Below, piece after piece: positions 44,364-54,340 of a stretch of DNA of 64,000 nucleotides; the stretch's first letter is position 1, and each line of letters begins with the position of its first letter. Origin of the DNA: Penicillium oxalicum (lineage: Eukaryota > Ascomycota > Eurotiomycetes > Eurotiales > Aspergillaceae); NCBI RefSeq assembly GCF_001723175.1, contig NC_064655.1, forward strand, positions 3,472,001 to 3,536,000, written 5' to 3'. The notes under the pieces were generated by a model, which was not told where the DNA came from, did no database searches, and was given only the letters and a program-made list of their open reading frames with translations. The translations under genes were made by a program, and so were the position numbers.

Positions 44364-44898
44364 GGCTGCGAGAGACGATATTATGTTGACTCCAGATATC
44401 TGGAGAGTGGAAGTTGTGGACGTGTTGGGATGTGACTGTGGTTGTGCAGGAGGGAAGTAGTGATGATGGAAAGTGAGGGTGGAAAGCTTTATAAATCAAA
44501 CGAGACGCGTTGAGAGAAAGAGAGATTGACAGAGACAGAAGGAAAGCAAAAGAGACAGGGAGGCAGGCAGGTAAAGAGAGCGATAGAAGAACAGGAGCAA
44601 ACATTCTACAGCAAACAAGTAAGAACCTCTGGATATTCCATCAGACATCACTAATTCTGAGATCCTGAAAGATATTAAACTCCTAAAGATACTCCTGTTT
44701 CATATCAAACTCCTCTTGCCTTTGTTTGGTATACATCGAAAAGCAAAGATACGACGCGAGATTTACCTGGCATTTAGCTATCACCCTGAACCGAAATGAA
44801 ATGAAATCTTGAACGAATTAATAAGCCAAGTTTCATGAAAATCGATCTGATCCTTCAAAGAGACCAAAAACGCGTAGATTTTAGGTCATTCAAAGTGA
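44364..44898. other. Spacer between array genes C and D
   Basis: A 535-bp spacer. On the minus strand it has a TTTATAAAGC box near 44488-44497 and long CT-rich runs leading into gene C, so it looks like an active promoter. No other gene is seen. Confidence 0.5.
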
Positions 44899-45291
44899 CT
44901 AGACGTGGAGAAAGATGGCATCAGCATCAAAATAGCTCAATGGACGAGAGCCGCTTTTGCCTTCACCATAGAACTCGCGAACCGTGAGAGTGGAAGGCTC
45001 TAAAAAAGGCCGAGCACTTTCACGCTGCTCTCGCAACATTTTGAGGCTGGCCCTGGCTTCTTGGGCAAAGGCCTTTGCTTTGTCGAGTGCTGTTTCAAGA
45101 GTATCAATCCAGGACTCAAGCTCAGCCGCATCGGCCATAACTGTGCTCGGTCCATCTGACCTACTCGCGAAAGAAAGCAAGCTAAGCAACCATTTTCATG
45201 CAAGGTAGAAGAACGCGTGGACGATTTCTTACCGCTTAGACCGAGTAGGCTGTGGAATGTCACGGGAGTTGGAATCGCCAACAGAAGTCAT
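44899..45291 (-). CDS. Array coiled-coil paralogue D (divergent)
   Basis: Two exons, 45291-45233 (59 nt) and 45160-44899, with a 72-bp intron (donor GTAAGA, acceptor TAG), code 106 residues. Exon 1 is the same length as in A, C and E. Exon 2 lacks the opening Trp and has a short insertion, but the segment LESWIDTLETALDKAKAFAQ aligns without gaps to the E member (LNSLADAIEASLDSAKRVIG), and EARASL to EARAGL. The C-terminal tail (TVREFYGEGKSGSRPL) is unique. The acceptor is not fully certain, because an AG three bases upstream would change one residue. It is the most divergent member. Confidence 0.62.
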
Positions 45292-45847
45292 GTTTTTTGG
45301 GACTTGGGAGCGCAGTGAAGCTGACTAGGGATCTGCGAGGTTACTGAGTTGAGAACGAGCGTGTGATCTGCAAGAAGGTAGAAGGTGGGGGTGAGTGAAG
45401 AGAGCAAATTTACTCAAAAGTTTGCTTGACCAAGACTTCAGCCCCAACAGAAATAGTGAGCTCAAACTTCTCAGCTCATTCTGATGTGAGAATCAAGACT
45501 GACTGGGAAGCTATCAAATCTGTACAAGCATAAATACTGCATGTTGACAGCTTCAAGTCACTACCTACGTACACAAACTCAAATGTTTCATGTGTTCTCA
45601 ACTTGGCGGACTGGCAAGACCTCAATTCAATATTTATTTTTCTAGCTCGTTCTAGATGGAAAATCGATGAAATCAGAACTCGTATTCGCAATAATCCATC
45701 TCAAAATCAAGATGTGCCGCGAGTGGGCCGGCAAATGATGAAAAGTGATCTTCGGTAGACGGTTGGATCACATCTGAGCGAGCCACATATCAGTTCAAAT
45801 TGATGAAAAATGGAATTCAAATTATGACACACCAGTGTTTGCGAAAG
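45292..45847. other. Spacer between array genes D and E
   Basis: A 556-bp A/T-rich spacer with no supported gene. The part next to D is pyrimidine-rich on the coding strand and probably holds its promoter. Confidence 0.5.
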
Positions 45848-46153
45848 CTATTCGGAGGAGGGCTTTTGCTCTTCCTTACTGCTCTCTTCTTCTTGTCCAC
45901 TGTGGGACTCCTCTAGCCGCTTAGCTAGGTCTTCGAGTCCGGCTCTGGCCTCTCCGATGACTCGTTTTGCGCTGTCCAAACTCGCCTCGATAGCGTCGGC
46001 CAATGAGTTGAGTCTGGCCCATCTTTCCTCGTTTGGATAAGGTGAGTAATGAAAGTAGTGAAATTTCATCGAGATCAACGGAAGTGTTCCTTACTTTTCA
46101 TCGGCATCGGCCATCTGATGGGTTTGATCGCTCATCTTTCCGGCAGAGCCCAT
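45848..46153 (-). CDS. Array coiled-coil paralogue E
   Basis: Two exons, 46153-46095 (59 nt) and 46022-45848, with a 72-bp intron (donor GTAAGG, acceptor AAG/A), code 77 residues. Exon 1 ends MADADEK. Exon 2 opens WARLNSLADAIEASLDSAKR, nearly the consensus of the family, continues as a helix (GEARAGLEDLAKRLEESH) and ends in a Glu/Ser-rich tail. It shares the ATGG start context and the WARLN-LADAIEA core with C, and these two are the closest pair. The acceptor is an AAG rather than CAG/TAG; it was chosen for phase and homology. Confidence 0.7.
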
Positions 46154-47318
46154 GGCTGCCTTTAAAATCAAAGGATTGTAAAATGAGAAGTTATAAGGGT
46201 CTTATGGGATCGTCTTTGGCAGGATGTTGTTGTGATGTTATGACAGTTGAAAGGGTGAAAAGGCAAGAAGTGAGAAGTGAAATGACAAAAAGACTAAATA
46301 GGCTGAGAAAAGCAGCAGCGTATGAAGAAGACGCACTTAAAGACCTCAATGCACGCAGCAACAACAGATATGCTGTGCCTTTTCGAGCAAACAAACTGGT
46401 GCATGAGCCACCGGGTGTATCATGATGAACAGACGAACGTGTAGACACAAAACTCTTCTCACTGATATAGAACTGTGATAACAGATTTCCAAAAGATTCT
46501 AGTTTCAAAACAAGTCCACCACCATGAAGAAGAATCTGAAACTATATCATCATCATCATTATCACCAATAATACGAGTAACATCACAGAGTCGTCGCTTG
46601 TTTACTGGTTAATGGGCGTGTTTCAAGAACAACATCATCATACATAGGGTCTTAAAAACCGTTGTATTTTGAATTAATATGCATGCTCTTCATGAAGGCT
46701 ACTTGAAACTTTCGACAAACCTTGGGTTTTTTTGTAAGTTCTTGAACTACCTACCAAGCTGTTGGATAAAATATTGATCTGAATTTGAAAAATTTACAAA
46801 TGAAGCAGAAGACACGAATCCCTCCGCCAACTCGTGTTGCAGCCCGAGCAACGGCTGGATAAAGAGCCTCTGGGAATTCCATATGTCTAATTATCACTAC
46901 TCTCGAAACACAGCCCTAATGGCTCCGAATGAAGAAAAGATGTTCGAGAAATTTATCTACCTAGTCCAACCGACTGTATATTTCTAAGGTTTCACGCGAC
47001 TTTCTTATCAGCTCCGAGCATGCGACTTCCATCATACCCAAACGGTTCTGAGGTAGGGTGCCTTTTGAACTTTGCAGTCCGTCATTATCATTAAGGCCAA
47101 AAAATAACATTAACAGCTCTTAGACCGCTTGACACATTTCGATATCAGGGTTCACTCTAGGTGTGGAGGAAAATAATCACCTGTGAATATCATGATATTG
47201 ATAACTGAATTCTTCTCGAGTGCAACACAGATCAGTTCAATGTGACTACTAAGAGAACCTAACCTCATACTCACATTCTCTTTCGCAAAAGCCGCATCTA
47301 TCGAAAAAGAAGACGGCT
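46154..47318. other. Spacer between array genes E and F
   Basis: About 1.2 kb, A/T-rich, with a short CAT repeat near 46535-46560 and no supported gene. The frame at 46033-46425 on the + strand is antisense to E and its promoter. Confidence 0.5.
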
Positions 47319-47603
47319 TCACTTTCCGCGTTGCGACTTTCTTTCAAGCCCGCTAAAGGACTTGTCCAGAATTTTGGCCATTTTCTCCAGTTCCACTTTG
47401 GTCTCCGCGATGAGTCTCGTTGCTTTAGCCAGCCCCGCTTCGATTGTGTCGGCCTTGTCGTTCAGGCTGGCCAGTCTATTTATTACAGGTTAACGTAAGC
47501 TATGAATGTCATATAGGTGATTGAATGGAGGTTCTTACTTCTCGTCGGCAACAGGGTTCTCGCCGTTATCGCTCCTGCGCTGTCTGGGGGGATCCGTTGT
47601 CAT
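47319..47603 (-). CDS. Array coiled-coil paralogue F
   Basis: Two exons, 47603-47539 (65 nt) and 47475-47319, with a 63-bp intron (donor GTAAGA, acceptor TAG), code 73 residues. It is too short for a simple open-frame search and was found by homology to C and E. Exon 1 ends NPVADEK. Exon 2 opens LASLNDKADTIEAGLAKATR (Trp replaced by Leu) and goes on LIAETKVELEKMAKILDK, a strong heptad helix, ending in a basic tail (RKSQRGK). The intron phase is the same as in all other members. The upstream sequence is pyrimidine-rich. Function unknown. Confidence 0.7.
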
Positions 47604-48338
47604 TGTGAAAGTTAGGGGTTCTTCTGAGATTGAGGAAAAAGTGCGAAGGAGGATCTGATGAAGAAATGAAGTTGAATGCCAGTGCTAGGTAAATGGAAGG
47701 TCTAAGAAGTGAGATGATAGATGGTTCAAATAGATAAACAGCAGCGCAGCCAGAAGGTTCATGCGGAATAGGCCACCACAGCCAACACTTCCATTTTCGA
47801 TTTGAGCATGAACGTAGAAATTTTAGTGGATTGACTTATCATTGCTCATGGGAAATGCTAGTACTATATGGGCTGAGGTATATTATTTCAGCTAAAATTT
47901 GCGCATTGTCGAAGTGAATTCATACTGATAAGTCATGTTTCTATAGAAACATCGACAAGAATATCTCATTCAAGAGATATCACGGGTAAAGCCTTAATCC
48001 TTTCCAAGTTCGCATCCAAAGATTACAATCTATCTGGCTCTATTTCAGCAAGGGCGCAGCTCATCATAATCAATTATGGCTGACAGGTTATCCTGCTCAA
48101 ACAATAATACCATTGATAACCTATTTTCACTCGCCTTATCATCTCGCACAGCTTGGATGTGCGCAAGAGTAAACTTGACACTTTCAATACATTTCTGGCA
48201 CATTCTGCAACTTCCTCAACTTCTGGCTGTACTCCGCTTATCTTTGGTGTGACACGCAATACTTGGACAATGACGAGAAGCCATGAGAAACAACCATTTA
48301 ACAAAAGAGACGCAACGTGTCATAGTTAGCGATTATAC
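47604..48338. other. Spacer between array gene F and the Gag-like gene
   Basis: A 735-bp spacer. On the minus strand 48204-48045 is a coding-looking segment after a CAG acceptor (VKFTLAHIQAVRDDKAS). It may be a last exon of the Gag-like gene or a decayed array member. I could not find a good donor for it. Confidence 0.45.
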
Positions 48339-49535
48339 TCATCCCTCCAAGATTTCAAACCCCTTCGTCGCACATTCATCATCGCCAAAGTGCGCTCGAA
48401 TGGATCTCAACATGGCTTCTGGATTTCGATGGAATACTGCCTCCATAAAGCAGGAGTTCTCGCGGACCCTCTGGGAGACATGTGCATAGATCAGTCCCGT
48501 TGCCACAGAGATTGCATGGTCATACCAAATGTACAAGGGATCAGTCTTCCCAAGAGGGACAAAGTCACCACGAACAATGAACGAAACCTGGTGCATTGCA
48601 AGAAGAACCCCGATGCCGCTCATCCAAGAAGCGAAGTTTGATGGTCCCGCCAATGGCTCAAGCTTCAAATCGTGATAATGCTTGTCTTTTCCCCCATCGA
48701 CAAAGGTCTCAACATGGCGAGTGGTTATGGCGCGTCCTTGTGCGAGTTGCACAGGGCTGAAATGCAAAAATTCTTGAGTGGAGACCACTGGGCAGTGACT
48801 CTCCTTTTCGGGGCGATTCTTCTCCACAGGAACATTCATCGCTTTGGCAGACGTGATTGGCCGGTCCGAGTTCTCAGAGTTCTCAGAGCTATCTGAGTTT
48901 TCGGAATCGCTGTCGGTCGAATCGCTCGAGGTGGCTGACTCCGAGGATGTGCCCTCTTGGTCACTAGCGACAACACGGCGAGCAGCTTCTGTGGATGTAG
49001 CCGGAACCGTGTCAGTACAGTCAATGGTGGAAACAAGTCAGAAAACAAGCTCCCAGGAAACAAAATCAATACATAAACAATAGCACAAAAACTCACCGTT
49101 GGAAAAGATATTCTTCTCGCTTGCAGTTCGCTTGTCCTCGGGCTTCATTTCTTTCTCGGTGGCCTGTGTTTTCTTGCTAGACTCAGAAAGCTCTTCCAGG
49201 TTTGGCTTCAGGCCTTTCATAAATGACTGGCCAGGTTGGATTTTGACGACACTCTGGGTAGATGTCTTCTCTTTTTTGCTATTGAGAGTTGGTGCCACGA
49301 AAGAAGCGCTCCTCTGAGTTGTCTTGGCGATCTTGCTAGCTGAGCCGAGTACAACAGGCTGAGCCGCAGTCTTGGAAGATGCGTGAGGTGGTTGCAACTG
49401 ACTGTCCTTTCGCTTGTCGGCAGACACCGATTCCGAAGAAAGAGCGGGCTTCTTGGAGCTTCTAGGTGTGGGCTGAGAGGCGCGACGCTTGCGCGACGAC
49501 TTGTGAATTTTCAATTTCGGCGGAGGGGCATCCAT
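48339..49535 (-). CDS. Protein with Ty1/copia Gag-like C-terminal half (domesticated or relic)
   Basis: Two exons, 49535-49097 and 48988-48339, with a 108-bp intron (donor GTGAGT, acceptor CAG), code 362 residues. The N-terminal 200 residues are basic and Ser-rich (KIHKSSRKRRASQPTPRSSK), followed by an acidic Ser/Asp/Glu run (SDSTDSDSENSDSSENSENS). The C-terminal half contains LKLEPLAGPSNFASWMSGI, then a helical region with DHAISVATGLIYAHVS and AMLRSIRAHFG. This is the pattern of copia-type Gag (UBN2-like) proteins: a K-L-x-G-x-N-x-x-x-W opening and a helical capsid region. No zinc knuckle, protease, integrase or reverse transcriptase is seen nearby, and the coding frame carries a spliceosomal intron, so it is a captured or solo gag rather than a live element. 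A further exon downstream is possible. Confidence 0.65.
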
Positions 49536-51702
49536 GATGAAGTCGCGAACTGGGTTGAGAGATTTTAGGATAGGGTTGATGTGATGGAGAACTGAGTGAT
49601 GAAATGGTGCTGGCACGTGGATGACGCACAGAGACAAAGTTGGAGTGGTTGAGAGATGACGAGGGAAGAAAGAAAGAGAGAAAATAGATGTATAATAGGA
49701 GCCTTGTAGTTGTGAGCTGTTTCAATATTGAGAGAAGGTGAGAGGTGCAAAAGTGATGGGAAAGAGGTTCGAGAGAAGTAGAGTGAGGTGTTTCGACGTT
49801 TGGGGAAAAACCCTGGTGGGAGATGCCGACATTCTGGCAACAACAATCGCCAGCGGGGAATCCCTCGTGACTGATAAGAAACTGCCTCCTATGTCTATCC
49901 TCAGGACGACAAGAATGACCAATGTCAATTGTACCCAGAACGAAATTACCGAATGACAAGTCGGATATTAATCGTGTCTAGTACAGTCGATTTGAGAACA
50001 GATGATCCCATAGACACTCTGACGTTACTTCTCAGCCTGTACCCGACTACACGCCAAGATTTAATCGGTCACGCTGGAGCGGTCACTATTGCAGTATTTA
50101 GTGTCTCAGATCCGAGCAAAGACGTTTTCGATGTGATACTGTAGGAGCTATACTTGAAGAGATGGCAGAGGCTGAAGAAGGAAAAGCGCAAAGGGGGTGA
50201 GATTGTCAGTCTTGGAACACCGTATGCACCCTATTTACTACCATCTCCCATCCCACTCTCTCGGGTTTGACTTAAAGACACCGACAGTTGGCACAGCCGA
50301 GTCAAAGGATAGGAAGCCATCGAGAATTCTCGGATTCATAGACATCGCTGTCGAAGCATACGATGAACAACATGTATCGAATGTTCCTGATGGAAATACT
50401 CCCGAACTCGTTTCGGTAACTCGAAAGTAAACAATGTCTGACGCTGGATTTCATCGCTGGTCGTTGGTTGTGAGTGGTGATTGGACCCGTCCCGGTCCAG
50501 CGATGGTGGTAGTACTGTACCTGAGAATTCTTGGCGCGGAATACGACACAGTCCCTACGCCTTGAATCAAGTTGACGCGCGAGCAACACAACCACGACAC
50601 TAATTGTTACCCAAAGACAACAGCCGTAATGGGAAATTAAATCCTGAATATGAATTCACAAAGACTTTTTTACTCGTGGTAAAAAGGTAGTGGACTTGTG
50701 CGCTTATATAATTAATTTCTTTCTATTTTGCAAGCGGGTCTCTGGACGGCCATCAATCACTTCCGGGCCGAGAACGCGCATATAGTCAGTCTTCATCAAG
50801 GGGCGGCGCTTAACTTTTCGATCTTAGCGGCAAAGTGGAACTTACTGGCCTAACTTAAAAAGTCCAGTGGTGACAACCCCTGGTCATCCCCACTACATGT
50901 GCTTCGGGAACACCTGTTTGCAGAATTTCCCGATACGGATAGCGTCTTCTCGGGTACGAACCGATAAGCGCATGACCGCGGGTACGAGCTGGGAAACAAG
51001 GTATGTAATAGCGTATTTTACATATACATACATACAATACATTCAATACATACATACACGAAAGTCACCGTCGTCTGTTTTGAAATTTATTGTGGACACA
51101 GGATACGCAGTTGCTGTATTCTATAGTAACTCCTTTAAGACTAGCACCATGTCCATAAATGGGATCACTCCACTTCCATGAATCTTATTCCAACCACAGA
51201 ACTGCGCGCCTCTCAAGATATAGTACAATTGCAGACAAAGGTCACCACCGTCAGTTATACCGCACATTGGCTTCAATTGGTGTAGCTCTTCATCGAGCGC
51301 TCATCTGTCAAGATCAGAGAAGAAGTCTTGTCTCACAGCATCCTTTTTGAGGCATAGATGATCAGATCCCCAGATCACTTATGTTATGGCGTTTGGGTAC
51401 TAAAAAGTGGTTCGTGAAGTCCCCGACTGGAGACTGAAGTTGACTTGCCATTAAGACTATATGGGCATGGATTATGCTGCCAATTTGAGTATACTACTTT
51501 AAATGAGGATTGATACAATCGGTCTCACAAACGCAAACAAAACATGATCGCAATCTCGCAATGGTGTCCCCGCTGTCGTTAAAAAAAAAAACTTCGAACA
51601 TTCATTAGAGTGTATTGACGGTAACCTATTTACATTATGGCTAATTCTCTGCGGCAGAGGCATAAAAATCGTGGTATCATCCAACACTCAGACAGGGACA
51701 AA
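49536..51702. other. Gene-poor spacer between the accessory block and dpp5
   Basis: About 2.2 kb without a supported gene. It includes the upstream region of the Gag-like gene (pyrimidine-rich on its coding strand), an ATAC/ATACATAC microsatellite at about 51018-51058 and a poly-A run near 51580. Small frames on both strands show no motif. Confidence 0.5.
51018..51058. repeat. ATAC-rich microsatellite
   Basis: Repeated CATA/ATAC units, imperfect, are directly visible. No function is apparent. Confidence 0.8.
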
Positions 51703-54340
51703 TTAGGGGTTATAGTCAACTACCGGGATCACGGTGTCATTCAAGCTGATGGCGTTGGGGTTGCTCTTCTCGACACCGGAGTACTTGTTAATCCAGCCGA
51801 GCACTTGCTGGTGCCACACCAGACTGTTCTCCTTCTTGGTCACCCTACATTGGAAAATTAGCATCAAGGCAAATTTGGGGCAGAGGATGTGCTTGGTCGA
51901 CGTACCAGTGGTTCTCATCTGGAAAGCTCAAGAAGCGGCTCGGGACACCCCGTTCCTGAAGAACGTTGAAAAGGCTGAGTCCTTCAGCCTCCGACAGGCG
52001 GAAGTCGTTGGCGTTGTGAATGACCAAAGTGGGGGTGCTGAATTGCAGGATGCGCTCCGACGCAGAAGGATCCCAGCGACGGTAGTTCTCCCGAGCGTCC
52101 CAGAATGTGCCGTTAAACTTGGATCGATTGTCAGCGGATGGTCATTCGTTAGCTTTCAAAGTCAAGAGAAGACTCACCTCGCGTTGCATGAACCAAAGTT
52201 CTTCAGTAGAGATCTTGGCATCCGCCACAAATGTTCCATCGTGGGTGACAAGAGCCTTGAACTTGCGGCCCAGAGGACTGCCCTGAATCCAGTTGATCAT
52301 AAAGCCACCGTAGCTAGCACCGGCAGCAATGCCGTTGTCGGTATCGACAAAGTCAAAGTTATCTCGGACGTATTCCCATCCCTTCACAAGGTCTTCGTAA
52401 GGATAGCTGCCTGTTTGGTCGTCAGTGAGATGAACTTGGGCTGGGAAAAGAATGGGAAGGGCTGATTGTATAACTCACCCCAGTTGTTGGCAATAGTATC
52501 GGTCAAGTCCTGTCCAAAGCCAGTGCTACCAGTGGGGTTGGGTGCAACCACCACATAGCCCTGGTCAGCCCAGACCTTGGGGTTCCAACGAGTGCTCCAG
52601 GAGTCGGCCCATGCGCCCTGAGGTCCGCCGTGGATAAGGAAGGCCAGGGGATATTTCTTCGTCTTATCAAAGTTGGTAGGGAATACCATCCAGGCGTGGA
52701 TCTGTTCATCTCGATTAGCACAACACCCCTGTTTGCCAGCTGTTGATCAATCCACTCACTTTAGTCCAGTTTCCTTCAAAGTAGAACTCATCCAGGTCAT
52801 CCGGCCCCAGTCCCTTCAGTCCGGCGTCCATCTCATTGGCAGAGGCCAAAGTGGAGACAACACCGTGCTCGGGGTTTGCAGTGAGGACTCTCCAGCTCGT
52901 CCAGATAGCGGAGCCGGAGACCAGGTAATCGCCATTGGGCATGCGGTGGTAGCCACCAGCAGAGCCATTGTCCGTGAAGTTGCGTGGCACGTAGTCGTCA
53001 CCAGCATCGGCGGGAAGAGCAAACAAACGCGATCGTGCCTTATCTTCGGATCGGACAACGAAGGTCTTGCCGTCGGGAGTCCACTGGACGGCATCGGGAG
53101 AGCGATCCCAGTCCTTGGCCACGGCCCGGTTGGTCTCCTCGGAGCCCACCTTGTGCACGTACAAAACGCGTCGGTCGGACTCGTAGGAGATGTCCTCCAT
53201 CTGTAGGTAGGCCACGTGGCGACCATCGGGCGAGAAGGCAGGGCTGCTCGAGTCACCCTTGATGCCCTTAGGAGTGCCGGGGCTGTCAGGGCCGTTGATT
53301 GCCATGGGCTTCTGAGAGCCATCGTGGGGAACAAGGTAGATGTACGAAGCAGTGAAGTTGGCCCGGGGCAGTTCCGGTGCCTTGCTCTTGAAGGCGACCA
53401 TCTTACCATCGCTGGAAAGATCATAGTCGGAGGAATCACCGAATGGAGGGTACGGCGATTCGAGGTTCTTCACCCCCGCAACAAGATTCTTGAGAGGCTC
53501 AGCGCAGTCCCCAGAAGAAAGAGCCCACTTGTCATTATTCTTCTTCAGAGAGCCGGAGAAGATCGCATTGAATCTGGTAGTCAACCAAGTATCCCAGTGA
53601 CGCACATAGATGCTGTCGTAGATACGAGCGGTACTCCGGGGAGTAGTTGCAAGCTCCGCATTGTACGCAGTCCCGTTCGGATAAGATTCGGCATAGACGA
53701 GGAAGTTGAAGTCTCCCTCGGCCGTCATGGCCGTCTTGAGGCCCGAGAATGGTGCAGGCAGGGAGCCTGCCTTGTACCGGCTGATTGGATTATTAGTGGG
53801 AGCACCAATGCGACCTGCGAGCAATGGGTACGTACGATTCTTCGAAGCTGTCCACTTTGGAAACCCACAATTCCACGCCTCCGGGAATCTCGGCATTGGT
53901 GCCATTGATGTACAGCAAGCTCGAGTCATCGGTGCCCATCCAGATCAGCTCAGAGACGTTGCTGTCGTTGGTGAGCACCCTGATCTTCCGTGTGTCAAGA
54001 TCCATCAACTTCCACGCCGAGGAAGTCTTGTGTGTTTCCCAGGAGTACTCGGAGGCGGAGAACAAGGCCAGTTTCTGGAATGGGGTCAACATCTTTTGCA
54101 CTCATCTGGGACAGGTGGGAAAGAGGATACTCACTCCAGACGGATTGGGCACAGCTTCACTTCGCCGTGGCGCAGCAATGAGTTCTCTGGATCAGACATC
54201 AGTATTTGGGAACTTTTGTTTGAGGGGCCTCTGGTTGCAAGACAAGGCAAGACCTAGTGCGATACATACTCTGGTGTCATTGCCTTGACGCCCGACACGG
54301 CGCCGAGTCCGAAAGCCGCCCATTGGAGAGAGCGCATCAT
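51703..54340 (-). CDS. dpp5: Secreted dipeptidyl-peptidase 5 (peptidase family S9C)
   Basis: Eight exons are inferred: 54340-54270, 54186-54135, 54074-53836, 53780-52760, 52701-52479, 52410-52178, 52117-51906 and 51844-51703; 730 residues. All junctions keep phase and restore conserved text. The N-terminus is a signal peptide (hydrophobic [13 protein letters not shown]) followed by TPEELI. Residues about 30-450 form a beta-propeller, and the C-terminal part is an alpha/beta-hydrolase. The catalytic triad is visible: Ser568 in GASYGG, Asp651 in NANDFR and His683 in DENHW. Several N-x-S/T sites fit a glycosylated secreted enzyme that releases Ala-Ala- or X-Ala-type dipeptides from protein breakdown. 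DPP5 is a major secreted antigen in related moulds. The start has tandem ATGs; the first is used. Confidence 0.95.

Noticed and set aside
46033..46425. 130-codon + strand frame over array gene E
   Set aside because: It is antisense to exon 1 and the promoter of E. The spliced E model fits the paralogue family and this frame fits nothing.
53216..53908. 230-codon open frame antisense to dpp5
   Set aside because: It overlaps dpp5 exon 4 and the exon 3-4 boundary. The conserved propeller sequence on the other strand accounts for it.
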